Shown here in pieces: positions 44,275 through 56,112 of a stretch of 64,000 nucleotides of DNA (positions are counted from its first letter, which is position 1; every line of letters begins with the position of its first letter). The stretch lies in NCBI RefSeq assembly GCF_008831285.2, contig NC_045143.1, positions 11,171,503-11,235,502 of the forward strand, in the 5' to 3' direction. The translations under genes were made by a program, and so were the position numbers. The notes beneath the pieces are model-generated. The model was not told where the DNA came from and ran no database searches. It worked only from the letters and a program-made list of their open reading frames with translations. The DNA comes from Nymphaea colorata. Taxonomy: Eukaryota; Streptophyta; Magnoliopsida; Nymphaeales; Nymphaeaceae.

Positions 44275-44890
44275 GATTAAAATCACCCTCTAAAAGGAGG
44301 TTTTTTGGTCAAAAGGAGGGGCAAATCGGTCTTGTTTAAAAAAAAACTAAAATCACCTTCTAAAAGGAGGTTTTTTGGTTAAAAGGAGGGGCAAATCGGT
44401 CTTGTTTAAAAAAGACTAAAATCACCCTCTAAAAGGAGGTTTTTTGGTCAAAAGGAGGGGCAAATCGGTCTTGTTTAAAAAAAGACTAAAATCACCCTCT
44501 AAAAGGAGGTTTTTTGGTCAAAAGGAGGGGCAAATCGGTCTTGTTTAAAAAAGACTAAAATCTCCTTTTAAAAGGAGGTTTTTGGTCAAAAGGAGGGGCA
44601 AATCGGTCTTGTTTAAAAAAAGTCTAAAATCACCCTCTAAAAGGAGGTTTTTTTGTCAAAAAGAGAGGCAAATCGGTCTTGTTTAAAAAAGACTAAAATC
44701 ACCCTCTAAAAGGAGGTTTTTTGGTCAAAAGGAGGGGCAAATCGGTCTTGTTTAAAAAAGACTAAAATCACCCTTTAAAAGGAGGTTTTTTGGTCAAAAG
44801 GAGGGGCAAATCGGTCTTGTTTACCCAAAAAGACTAAAATCACCCTCTAAAAATGAGGTTTTTGGTCAAAAAGAAGGGCAAATTAGTCTT
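44275..44890. repeat. 69-bp tandem array in LTR4 U3
   Basis: Nine units, the same phase and count as LTR1, directly upstream of the TATA box on the minus strand. Confidence 0.9.
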
Positions 44891-45113
44891 AAATGATTGA
44901 TTTGGATCTAAACTTGGGTTTTGTATCTAAAAGTAGTATTTTGGATTTAATTTGGATCTGAAAGTTCTATTTTGGATTTAATTTGAATCTGAGAGTAGTA
45001 TTTTGGATTTAATTTGGATCTGAAAGTTGTATTTTGGAAATCTTGTGCCTTAATTTGAATTTCGCACTTGGATAAAACATCATAGTCCTTCAGAAAAATT
45101 TGGGGTGATTACA

Positions 45114-45636
45114 ACAGTACCTTCCCATAGTGGCACTTCAGAATAGAACACATTAGCAATCAAGCATAGACTAAAAGTACGAGAATAAGAGAACGAAGCA
45201 AAAAAGGTTAGAAACTACAAAAACATAGACTTACAAAGTTGGAGACTTCCTTTCTTTGAATGAAGAAATATTACAACCTCTGGAGGACATGTATTTTCTC
45301 TTAGCCAAAAGGCTATGTTTTTCACTCAATACAGACTTTCTGAACTTCTTTGTTTCTTCCTCTCTAGTTTTTTGCCGATGCCCCCCTATATTGAGAGGAA
45401 GCAAGCTTTTATAGACTCTGGCTCATCCCTCGAGAACGACAGGTGGCCTTTTTAGTGCACAGCTGTTATCCACTTTACATTATTGCAAAGAGACAAACAA
45501 TAGTTGGTAATGGGTGCCAGCTAGTTGTGGTTTTTCAAAAAAGTGTCAATACGTGGCTACTATTTAGTCTTATCCTCAGCTTTTTCGCTAGTTTGGCAGT
45601 GAGTAAAGGGATAAGGCTTTAGTTAACAGACATGGA
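45114..45636 (-). other. Caulimovirid leader and promoter, right flank of gypsy element
   Basis: Minus-strand viral leader (cagtaccttcccatagtgg, matching 12130-12150) continues to a TATA box at 45406-45413 (TATAAAAG on the minus strand) and the upstream promoter region. It ends at about 45636. Together with 13680-13741 it reconstitutes one leader interrupted by the retrotransposon. Confidence 0.65.
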
Positions 45637-45753
45637 TATTGTTACATGGATGAAGAGGTTTTCAAGAAAATTATCAACTTGCCATTTGTCTCATCTAAAT
45701 ATCAGCTGATAGACTTCTTCACAAATGCTTTGGCTACTCCTTTCTTTCCTTGA
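45637..45753 (+). pseudogene. Ty1/copia pol C-terminal remnant
   Basis: A short frame reads KIINLPFVSSKYQLIDFFTN then ALATPFF and stop. This resembles the end of copia RNase H (LPFV-x-S-x-D-Q-L-A-D-I-F-T-K-A-L) with decay. No other copia domain is present. Confidence 0.45.
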
Positions 45754-46060
45754 GCAACATTTGGTGATTGGACCTTAAATTTTGACCAAAAGGTTATGTA
45801 ATGTGTGCACATGTTTTTTCTTTTTATTTTCTACTGTATTTTATTCTGCAGTAATCATTGTTACTTGTTTTGTATTTTTCGTTTTATTTTATTTTCCTGT
45901 TGCTTTTTGTTTGGGACAATTGTGTGTTCGAGCCATCTAGAGTTGCGTGTTCGAGCCATCTCAACAACCAACACCTCTTATACCTTGTGTGTCTATTGTG
46001 GCATTGCCTTCTGCTTTATGTCATATGAGTACAGGTATGGATGAAATTCAAAATCATAGA
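45754..46060. other. Intergenic, T-rich, no gene seen
   Basis: T-rich sequence possibly continuing the copia remnant. A 16-base phrase (gtgttcgagccatct) occurs twice at about 45926 and 45947. Confidence 0.4.
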
Positions 46061-47050
46061 TGCCAATGCTACAGCTGCTGTTGGAATAATGAGTGGACGA
46101 CTGGTTGGTTGCTAATGCTGGAGAGGCCCATCGCTGTAACCCAAAGAAGGCTACTGTTTGGTCGAACACAGACCTGGGTTCATTGATGGTACCCGAAATG
46201 GCATGGACCATGTTCAGGCACATGTCCATACCCAAACCCGTGTCACGGTTACATCGGCTCATGAGCCATACCCATGTTTCATACTTTTGGACCCTGGCCT
46301 TTTGATCTAGTTTTTATTTAGCCTTTTTGGGTGTCATGGGCCGGCTTTTTCAAGTCTTATTTGGCCTGCGCGGTGTCGAAAGATTCCCCAAACTTTCGGC
46401 TAGCCTGACTCGTTCTTAAGCTAGTGGAAGCATTCACATGTCTTCTGGGACTGTGGACTAGACGATGAGTGCTATGCACTCGGCACCCTATCACCCAGGT
46501 TTATCCCACATATAGACCATCGGCAAGCCGTGGCCATAAGGCCCTGTCAGAACATCGTCATTCCTCCAAGTGCCTATTTACTTCCATACAAAATCTAGGT
46601 GGGGGTAGACTTTCTTTTAGGGGGAAGTCCCCAACCGAAGCCAGTTGACGACTATATATCATTAAGTAAGGCAGCCGACCATCGCCCTACTCGACGATGA
46701 GCATTCACTTGTTCATCCCCGCGTGACTCTACGTGGTTGTGGACGCAACATATGCATCCACTGGTGGAATTACCCCTAACCCACGCGCACCTCCTTGCGC
46801 ATCCAAACGCTACGCGTGGGGAACCCATCTAATTCTCCAACGACGGACTTGCACTTTCAAAGGGACTGATGACCAGATGCATTTATACGCTTCGTAGCTG
46901 CACATCCACGTGCATTGCTTTCTACTTGACTTAGCGTCAGATTGGATCCCACATGCTTCCCGAGCAATGCCTATGCTGACCAAACAGCATATCCTTCTAC
47001 TAGCATGGCCGACAGTCGGTCTGGAGAGCTTTCTTAAATATATTTCTACC
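46061..47050. other. GC-richer block of unknown origin
   Basis: Roughly 1 kb with visibly higher GC than either side and no microsatellites. Only short ORFs occur on either strand and none is recognisable. It includes a palindromic core (cacgcgcacctccttgcgca, then tacgcgtgggg) near 46780-46822. Candidates are an organellar insert or an old LTR; I cannot decide. Confidence 0.35.
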
Positions 47051-48218
47051 AAAACTACTTAAATGGTAGTTTTTCATTGTTCTCAACGGAATTCACACAT
47101 TTCACATCTCACAAATTAAAGATGATAGGAGTTAAGGTGGGTTAATAGTATCTTTACTTTTTTGTGTTTCCAATTCCATCTATGTCACTTCTTTTATGCA
47201 AGAGCTAAACATTGTGTTGTTCATGATTCTTGGTACTGGTAAAGCCACCACCATTTGATAATACTAAATTACTCAATTGTACGAGTCATTTATTTGATTG
47301 TTGTACAACTTCATCACTATATATTGACACTTGGAGCAAAACCATGTCATGAAGTTACCTGTATAAGTAGACTCCCTTTTAGCAGGTCATTAATGATGCT
47401 ACCAAATTTGCATCAATAAAAGTACACTTAAAAATGGGCCAAGCCGGACCGGACCTGAAAGGAGACCCGGGCCCGGCCCGGCCCGGCCCGATACCCACCC
47501 TTAAAATTGGGCAGCCGGAAAGTTGGAGATCATTAGAGGACCTTCATTAGAGGACCTTTTTTCCTTGAACTGGACGCCTGCAATTTTCTTTCATTTTCTG
47601 TCTTCCATTTGCATCTTTCTTGGAAGTTGAAATTTTTTGATATGATTTTAGATTGTCAAGCTGGCTAACACATGCGAGCCAGAATTTTTAGAAAATGGTT
47701 GCAAGAAATTACCAACAATGATTTGTTAATTAGGAAGCCCCAACAAAGTTTGCCGACAGACTACAGTAGTTTCCAAGGAACAGTGGATATCCTTGTGGGC
47801 TCAACGTGAAAAAGTTGTGTATATTCTCTCTTATCTGAAAAGAAAATGTTTCCCCTTTATAAAAGATGACTTTCCCTGGACCTTTTCTTTTCGCCTTTCT
47901 CAAACACCGACTGAGCTTTCTTCCTTTTCCCTAAAGATGCATTTACAAGGGCAAAATGCTTTTTTTTTCCAAAACTTTTTAATTAAAGACAAAAATCTGT
48001 AAGAATATCACAATCATTGTGATCTCTGCACTCAGGGAGTCTCAGAAGCAAGACTCCTAAGGTGAGCAAATGGAAGAATCTATCTTCAAACTCACGTTTG
48101 CTTGGTTTGTGTTCGTCCCAGCTAAGTCTGGACCCCGTTTCAGTGGAGCAGCCGAGGCCTGCACCACTTTTTAAATTTATTTGCTTAAGTAGTTTAATTT
48201 TTTGTGTTGATATGTATC
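47051..48218. other. Intergenic, with GC tract at 47455-47500
   Basis: No gene recognised. A short low-complexity GC-rich tract (gacccgggcccggcccggcc and more) at 47455-47500 is bounded by ccgga motifs. The rest is AT-rich. Confidence 0.4.
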
Positions 48219-48241
48219 AATAATAATAATAATAATAATAA
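48219..48241. repeat. (AAT)n microsatellite
   Basis: Seven or more AAT units. Confidence 0.9.
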
Positions 48242-48326
48242 CATAGTATGCCATTATACTATATGCATATAAGAGTATATAAACGTTCAATCTTAAGCTG
48301 TATAATAACATACTATACTCTAAGAG

Positions 48327-48490
48327 CGGAGGCAGTGTGGACTACATGTAGGCAACTGCCTGGATCCCAAAAAACTTTTTGCTTTAATATTGATTTTGTA
48401 GGTAATTTTCTCATTTACATATTAGTGCCTCTTAAAATTTTAAAAATTTTGTACTTAGTGCATCTTGGTCAGAATTTTCTGGCTTGGTTC
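48327..48490. repeat. TE remnant of the gcggag...cctctt type
   Basis: Starts gagcggaggcag...ggcaactgcc and continues AT-rich with aaaattttaaaaattttg. The layout resembles 53690-53865 and 57275-57435. No coding capacity. Confidence 0.3.
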
Positions 48491-49110
48491 TTGACTAATA
48501 TACTTGTGAGAGTACTTTCAATTTTGTGAAGCATTTTATGCTGCTTGAGGTCAAATTCTGGCTGAACATTTTTAGCCTATATGTTAAACGCCTTTTTATG
48601 AGGCCTAGTTAAGGGAACAAGGTCAAAACTAGGTAAATATTTGTGACCCACGTATCAGACTGAACCCTCTTAAGAACAAACCCCAGCTGTATAGTCATGG
48701 TGATAGTTAATGGAAACCCGCTTCACTGTCACTCCACTTAAGTAAAGCAACGTTTGAGTGCACACTTAATCAGTCTCAACTTCTCGGCTTTGCTTCCGGT
48801 GGAGGCCATCTGGTAACAGTAATGGTTTGCTATTATTCTATGAATCTGCCTTCAATCATAAAATATTAATATAGTAACGGCAACAAATTCTTCCTATTGA
48901 CAAACAAGCGTGTATCCTTTTCATTTGTTGGTATGGAAGCTTGTTTCTATTCCTGGGAAACTTGAACTGCTCATCTAATGGTACACAACCTGCTTCAAAT
49001 ATTATGTGAACCACTTTGATTTCTTAGGGCAAGTTCATAAAATAGTAACAGCTTGATATTGTTGCCAAACAGGCTCTTAGAGATGTTAATGTGAATTTTT
49101 AATTCAACTG

Positions 49111-49117
<7 letters not shown>

Positions 49118-49142
<25 letters not shown>
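49118..49142. repeat. (TG)n microsatellite
   Basis: Twelve TG units. Confidence 0.95.
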
Positions 49143-49150
49143 AACACTGA

Positions 49151-49534
49151 TAGGGGTGTTTGATGACGTTTAGAATTAAAATTCTAATTTTTTATGAAAT
49201 AGGAATTGCGTTATCAAACAAAGAATTTCGATTTCGGAAGTATAGGTTCATTCTTGAATCAAAATTTTGAAATTGTGATTCTATCCTTTTCAGAATTTTA
49301 AATTTCTTTTTAAACTATCTTTAGGACACATGTCAGGGTGGGTTTAATTCATTGATTTTAGAATTTTAATTCTCGTTTTGTTAAACACGCCATTTTCAAT
49401 TGTGGAATAAAAATTCGAGACTATCAAACACAAAGGAAAGCTAAAACTAGAATTTTTTGTTCCAATTTCAATTTCAGGTGGAAGTATATATCTAGAATTT
49501 TAGTTCTACAAAATTCAGGCCACAAACACCTCTT
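49151..49534. mobile_element. MITE-like element, 384 bp
   Basis: Ends are imperfect inverted repeats: TAGGGGTGTTTGATG at the left and the complement of AAGAGGTGTTTGTGG at the right. AT-rich subterminal aattctaatttt-type motifs are repeated in both orientations. No ORF. A clear target duplication is not visible. Confidence 0.45.
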
Positions 49535-52500
49535 TAGAGAAAAAAAATTGTACTAGTAACTTAGGATGGAGTTGGGTTTTATAACTTATATCTGACTTTG
49601 AACACACAGTTTGAATCTCTACTCTTATATAGTTCACTTTAATAATGTCTACAGATTATCCAAGCCTCAGGGAGCATTTGAATGACATAGCATAATTAGT
49701 TTTTAGAGGTAAAAAAAAAAAAAAGAAGAAGAAAGATTTGCTTCCAAAACGCCATTTCAGGCGCGTTTGAATGATACTATAAATGAGTTTTACCATAAAC
49801 CAAGTGGGGTGCAAGGGTTAGAAAAAGTTGTTTTTTTGTTAAATATTTTATCAAATCAATATCAAAATCAGGTAAACATGGAAGAGATTTGAGATGTATT
49901 TTTCAAGTAAAAATCACAAAATATTTAAATATAAATATAATGTAAGAAAATGTCATATGTTCCCATTCAATTGGACTTCAAAAAGTTTCTTATTAATTCA
50001 AAACGGGCCTATTTTTTGTTTTTCAGGAAGTTAACAATTCACACAGCTCAAAAAAAAGACCAAAAGGCCCTTCTATTCCCCCTCCCTCGAGGGTCCTAAG
50101 GTTCTCTAAAGCCATTTTCTTCTCTTTACATGGCCTCACCCTTAACTCCAAACAATGAAAAGAGCAATTAAAGTGTAAAAAGATGGTTGGGATTTCATTC
50201 CTGCTTGGAAAAGGGACTAAGAGCTTGTTTGATGCCAGATCGGTTCCGTTGGATTTGAGATACCGGACACCCAAAACAGCATTCCACTAGTGCTGTCCTT
50301 GGAATTATTGGGTCTGATCGTTTTCACATTAAAAAGGACCTCTTCCTTTTGTTATTCGCTGAAAAGGCGTTTAATACGAAAAGAAATACCAAGTACATGG
50401 TGACAGCTAATATATTGTGATACAACGAATCTATGATGACTAATATAATGAAATATTGACCGGTGGCATTTAATTTCTATCATTTGATTTGCATCGATGT
50501 GATGGAGTTCCTATGCATGGACTTTGGTGAATTTTAAAATATTAGCACGCAAATGATCAGTTCCATACTTCACATTCTACAAACACAAATATAAACCAGA
50601 AAAGAGAAAGATTCAACTAATAGCAATCATGTGCTAGCCTCAGTTTTCTCATTGTCTTCCTTTGCAGTCATTGGCCAAATTCGCAGATGATGTGACAAAC
50701 AACTGCAAAAGGTCACTAATCCGTGGCAATTTTCTTCTACACAGAAGCAAAAAGTTAGGTTCATATTTTTAAAAAGTTTTCACTTGACAGATGTAAAAAT
50801 CTAAAATATTATGTGGCTCCTGTACAAATTTCAAAAATACTATTCAACTCTTCTTTAAAAAAAAAAATCTCAAAAATACTATTCAACTCTTCTTTAAAAA
50901 AAAAAAAAATCTGGCTCTCCCCCTGCTTGACTCGACCGCTCCCTTCGGAGGCGAGTTCTTGGATGTAATGCGGTCAACTCAGATCTAACAGGCCCTTCTC
51001 GGACCGCTCGGCATCAATAACATTAAGTGAAATTAATTCAACTAAGTAGGATTTTGCGGTGAGCAGCACAACTTACAATCCCATCAATTTGCTGCTTAAA
51101 TTTCTCATGGTATTGTCATTGGAAGGCAAGGGACGCGTTTGTGTAAATGTTTTGGATGCACACACATTTGGGTATGATGAACGACATATTATATTGTTTG
51201 AGGTGAAATTCCAGAATTAATGACTCGAAATATCACATGAAAACCAATACATAAATAGGCAAGTATGTACGTTGACAAAGAAGATCTCACTACTGCTATA
51301 AAGGATTTTTTTTCTCAAAAGAAATACCAGCTGAGAAAGTGAATATGACTCCATGGTGGTGACTCCGAAAGGTCTAAATGAAGTCAGATTGGAGAGTTTC
51401 AGGCTCATATCTCTCTGTAGCCGTGCTATGAAATTTATTATCCAGATTATGGTACTCCCGATTAGTCCAATTCTCTGCAAAAATCATTTTTGCCATTAAA
51501 AAAAGCTTTCTTACCTAGAAGAAGTATCCAGGGAAGTTTCTTGTTGGGGCATGAGATTAATTTACTCCATGTCCATATAAATGAAGAGATTCAAAGTACT
51601 CTCTCTTAAGCATAGGCTGGCCACGTGGAAACAAAGAACTCTCTCTTATGCTGTAAGCCAAGATGGGTTCAAGGCAAATTTCACTCAATCAAAGCATTTG
51701 AAAGGTTAAACCCTTCGACTAGCAGCTTGTTAGTCTCGAGAATGATAATGCAAGCCTGGATGGGTGCAACAAGGAGCCAGAAAATTTCGGCTAACGGGCT
51801 CTAGTTAAAAAATTGTACATTGTTAATGAGCACTGATATGTAAATAAGGAAAATTCTCTGAAAACATCAATTTATGAGAATATGACTTTTTGTGGGTCTG
51901 TGTAGATTGGTTTTTGTAACATATCTATTTTGTTCTAATAAAGCTTGGGGACTTAACCCCCATCTAGGTGATTTTCTGATAGCATATGCCAAAATCTCAT
52001 GCTAATATGGTTATTTGCAAAGTGTACAAATCCATAAAATGTTGTGAATTATCTGAAGCAATATAACATAGCTTATCGAACTAACAAGCCGGTGAAAGAC
52101 TAGTCTTTAATTCCTGCATTTAATTCCTGACATTACTGTACTACAAATGGTGAAGTGTATGATACTCAAGCAGCTTGAAGCTTGGAAGTTGGATGCAAAT
52201 ACCAGGGCTTGAAGACCGAAATTCAAGGCACGTTTACCGTGCAACTTACTTTTGTACGTTGTTCGAGAATATGGTGCCACATGAAAGGAAGCACAAGAAT
52301 GCATGGAGGAAAAGAATTCAAAGAAAAAATTATTAATTAATTAACAGTGGAAGCATGTGAAGGAACAAATAATTGTACCAACCCATTGATAAAGGGGAAA
52401 TATGGCGAGCGTTTGGACTTTAGAATTCCAGTAAGTAGTTAAATTAAATGTGGGGTTTTAGCTGGTGGCCACATAACCTGTCATCTTAGTAACTTTAAAA

Positions 52501-53050
52501 AGCAAATGGCATAACGAGCCACCACTCATCTGTTCAGATAATATAAAAAAACTCTGAAACAAAAAAGCGACAGATCCTTCAGAGATTATGTTCCCTCGTT
52601 GCATGCCATCAACTAATGATTTTGTCTAATGGAAGAACTATGATTTTCTTGTGAAAAAATAATATTTTATTTCTGACGGAATCCGTTGGCTGCAAAGACT
52701 GCAATCCTTTGCATCAAATAAAGCTATTAAATGGAAAAATAAATATTGTTGAGTCAAGTGCTTCCGTTTTTCTATGGCGTGGTTATAAAGATGCGACATT
52801 TTCTAATTACATGAAATCCGCGAATGGGCTCTCCAAAACAAGCAAGCCCCCAAGCCGTTGGGAGGTGGGAATCAAGCTCGGTAGACGCTCATGGGAAATT
52901 AAGTAACAACGTCATAGGCAGCGGCTGAATACCCGGAGAGCCAGAAAAACATCATACTGCTGTGTCACATGGATGATCTCTCATGGACTGAAGTTTCTTT
53001 TAAGAAGCTAGGAACTTATTTAAATATGCAATGCTAAGAAATTCAAACGA
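49535..53050. other. Intergenic, no gene recognised
   Basis: AT-rich. It contains A-runs and the tandem duplication at 50831-50910. Short ORFs on both strands have no recognisable features. Confidence 0.5.
50831..50910. repeat. 39/41-bp tandem duplication with A-run
   Basis: The unit tcaaaaatactattcaactc plus ttcttt and an A-run occurs twice in tandem; the copies differ only in A-run length. Confidence 0.9.
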
Positions 53051-53054
53051 GCGT

Positions 53055-53084
53055 ACTCTCTCTCTCCTCTCTCTCTCTCTCTCT

Positions 53085-53139
<55 letters not shown>

Positions 53140-53165
53140 GATAGAGAGAGAGAGAGAGAGAGAGG
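53055..53165. repeat. (CT)n-(TA)n-(GA)n palindromic microsatellite
   Basis: CT repeats to 53116, TA repeats to about 53139, then GA repeats to 53165. The CT and GA arms are complementary, so the single strand can fold into a hairpin with about 20 bp or more of stem. Confidence 0.9.
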
Positions 53166-53459
53166 AGAAAGTTGAAATCCTCTGTCCATCCTTATAGCTA
53201 TGATCTTAAGAGTGATTCAATGAGAAACATATATTAAGTGAGGTGTTTGCTTACTTAAATAATGTTCTTTTACTAGTAAAAAATGAATGGCTTTTATAAC
53301 ATCAAAATTTTGGTAGTATGAAGATCAATTCTTTTACAAAAATGACTTGCATGATTTATACTAAATTATTATTCATAAACACATTGGAAATTTCATATTT
53401 TGTTTAAATCACTTTTTAACATTGGTCAGCTAGGATCAGCTAAGATATATATATATATA

Positions 53460-53870
53460 ACGATGGACGTCGAAGAGGCCCTTACCAAAAAAAGAAGTGG
53501 CAGATTCTATTTTCCTCCTCCGTAAGGCGATAGGAGGAAGTGCAGGTGCACTCCCTGCCTGGCCATCCACTACCTTCCTATCCCACCTTGGCTGCTTGGA
53601 GGGCTCTATCCTTATGGTTGCCTACACCAGCCCGCCACATTTCCTTTGTTTCTATAAAGGTCTCGACTATGTATATGTTGATGTTCAAGGGGGCTGCCTA
53701 AGCCATAGCCCCACCTTGGCTAATGAAAAAAAAAAATTACATTGAAAAAAATATAATTTTTTAATTACGTCATGTATTTTTTGAATTTGAATTCAATTTT
53801 GCTCTACTCAGATCCAAAAGTTGAACTGTCGGCTCACCCCTGAAGAATCCTGGCTTCACCCCTATTGATG
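53460..53870. repeat. TE remnant, GC-rich start
   Basis: Higher-GC block with gggggctgcctaagccat and caccttggc, then an AT-rich tail ending cctggcttcacccct at 53852-53866. It resembles the other remnants near 48.3 and 57.3 kb. An 82-residue ORF inside is not recognisable. Confidence 0.3.
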
Positions 53871-55597
53871 CCCGATAAGGGCATGACAAAATTTAAGATA
53901 GTCCCCCTTAAGCTACAAATTCTAGCTCTGCTGGTGCCAGCCCACCCCTCCAATTGATTGTATTCTACCTGTGACCACAACACCCTCTTAATTATGCTAC
54001 TTTGTGAGATGGGAGAACTGTCAATGCTCGACCCCACTATGAGTTTAATGTTCGGGCGTTGATGTGGATGTGTAATCAATTAAATTTCGGAAACACTCTT
54101 AGTCCGCTTGTAAGCCTTTATGTAGCGTAGGGCAGCTCCAATGCCTTCGTTTTTCTCATATCCCTAATCTAATTAGCATGTTGAATTATATCCTTGTTTA
54201 TGGTGTTCATAATCCTAATCAATTTGCAGATCCATCCTAATATCGGTTGGTCAAGCATCGACCGCCTCAGCATCAGTAACCCTTTTATGACTTCGCAATG
54301 TTCCTGGGTAACAGCCAGATATTGTTTTTTCGAGTGAACAATTGGCTCCCCACATAATTCTACCTGCTCCACTCACAACTTCAACCTACACTCAACAACC
54401 ACTAACAAAACAAATTATAAACAAAACACCACAATAAGCAACAGATAAGCAAAACTGGAGATCGTACCTCATCTACTGCCAATTCACAAAAAAATCTTCT
54501 TCATTTCTGCAAGTGACTTGAAAATTAGTTTCAATACATTATTCAAACCAGCGAGCATCAGAATTACATAGATGGCAGGAAGTCTCTCAACAAGAGCCAA
54601 GGCGGTGATATATTCCCCACATCGCATCTATAATACATATTCATTGAACAAAGCAACTGAGCAGCGGCAAAACAAGTACATACCAAAGATATTCGAAGGA
54701 AATTAAAAGTAGTAGCAAATAACAAGTTGTACAATCCGCCAAAAACCACCTCCACTTTTACTTATCTAGCTTCTGTAAAGCTGATTATATAGAACTGGAA
54801 ATATAGTAGTGCCCCATATATGGTTGTCTACCTTACTAATGTCTTTAATGAATTGGAAATATTTAGTGTGAACCCTCCCTTCGGATACGTCAACGAACTA
54901 AGTGCGGCCTAAGAAGGTCAAAGTGAATGCCCACAATCCTTTGTCTACTGCTCATTCCCTTGCAGTGGTGTAGTGAAGCGGATTCTCTTCAAAGTGCTTG
55001 ATCAGTTTTCCAGACTACAGAATTCCAGTAGATTCACCCTTTAGAAAGGACTTCCACTCAGTCTTTTTAACCTCATCAGAGTCTGATCGAGACCCATGCA
55101 ATCGGAGATAAAGTTGTGTGCGTCATGCGCATGGTACGCAGTAAGGAAGGAATGATATTTTGATAATTTGTTAAAAAGAAAGGTCTTCTATAGTCTTTTT
55201 TTTTTTACTTTTTTATTTTTTTCTTTATAAATAAAAATTTCAAGTGTAACCACACTACACACAAAAATTCGTGCACGCATATAGCCCAACTACCGCTCTC
55301 CATGACACTTGAATCATGTCATGCTGTAGGCATCCACAAAGTAATTGTCATGTCAAATTATCCAAACTAGAACGTATTGCTATCTGGGTTTGAATATTGA
55401 CATATGACATGGCATGTACCGTCATTCATGTGCATTTGGATTTCTATCAAGAATTTTACTGAAATGTATGACTCTCAAATGATTCTTGTAGAGCTCAGAT
55501 AGCCTGATGTACCATTTGTGGATGACACCCTAGTTGCAATGCAGTTCTGTTCCTGCATGTTGATGAAAATACAACAGTTTGTTAAGCCACTGTAGCA
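53871..55597. other. Intergenic, no gene recognised
   Basis: No motif-bearing ORF. A T-rich low-complexity stretch lies at about 55195-55230. Confidence 0.5.
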
Positions 55598-55752
55598 GGT
55601 ATTGTCACGATATCGGTATGATATAGCTGTTGTCATTTTCTAGTCAGTAGCACTCGGTATAATACCAGAAAAGCATGTCGAGACGTTGTATTGCTACTAT
55701 AGATGACATCAGGAGTTATTGTTTGTCACCATTAAGATATCGGGCAGATACC
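55598..55752. mobile_element. Small MITE-like element
   Basis: 155 bp with inverted ends: GGTATTGTCACGATATC at the left and the complement of GGTATCTGCCCGATATC at the right. Non-coding. No target duplication identified. Confidence 0.4.
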
Positions 55753-56112
55753 ATACTCAGAAAAGGTCATAGCAAAACAACCAAATTGATCGTAACCCTA
55801 ATATGAATAATATCTACGATTATCGAATCAACAAAATATTTTGATAAATGATCAACAGGAAACCCATGCATTACACTTTTCTCCCTCGATTTTGTGCCGG
55901 TTTGACTCTTTTGATCCTGCTCCTCCTTCTTCTTGGATGCCTCTTCCTTGGACGTCTCCCCTTTGGATGTCTCCCTGCACAACATGAGCGCAACTTTTCA
56001 GTGAGGGCAAAAGCCGTCAATAAGAACTCAAAAAACCATTGCTACATGTTTTTATCAATGGCTCATAACTCTTCGAATAAATAGTAACTATCATTGCTAA
56101 TGAGCATGTGCC
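55753..56112. other. Intergenic, one Lys/Glu-rich ORF, unassigned
   Basis: The minus strand has a short open stretch encoding ETSKGETSKEEASKKKEE, built on a degenerate 15-bp repeat (gagacatccaaagg type). It follows a possible splice acceptor (tgtgcag). It could be an exon relic, but no flanking exon is recognised. Confidence 0.25.

Larger units (their letters stand above)
29212..45113 (-). mobile_element. Ty3/gypsy Tat-type element, copy B as assembled
   Basis: Same layout as copy A at a near-constant offset of about 15.07-15.08 kb: 3' LTR (29212-32372, start missing at the gap), hairpin repeats, pol, gag-protease, extra ORF, primer site, complete 5' LTR (41450-45113). From about 34.6 kb to 40 kb it looks base-for-base the same as copy A. 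Its first 5.4 kb carry dozens of one-base indels. Confidence 0.88.
41450..45113 (-). mobile_element. LTR4, complete 5' LTR of copy B
   Basis: 3664 bases with TG at 41450 and CA at 45112-45113, the only LTR complete at both ends in the window. It shares all tested diagnostic bases with LTR2. By eye it differs from LTR1 at about 14 positions in the first 700 bases, plus the 65-base deletion. Immediately to the right is viral leader sequence. Confidence 0.92.

Noticed and set aside
17775-45113. Treating copies A and B as evidence of a recent transposition burst
   Set aside because: LTR pairing and error clustering around the 100-N gap favour an unmerged contig overlap over two independent insertions.
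45993-46305. Three overlapping ORFs of 70-89 residues in the GC-rich block
   Set aside because: Open frames on both strands are expected from raised GC; no motif is visible.
49151-49534. Assigning the 384-bp MITE to Tourist/Harbinger or hAT
   Set aside because: The GGGGTGTTTG-type end is suggestive of either, but no TWA or 8-bp duplication could be seen, so the superfamily is left open.
55767-55985. Possible exon with Lys/Glu-rich peptide on the minus strand
   Set aside because: There is a possible splice acceptor but no partner exon and only a simple repeat-built peptide; not enough for a gene call.
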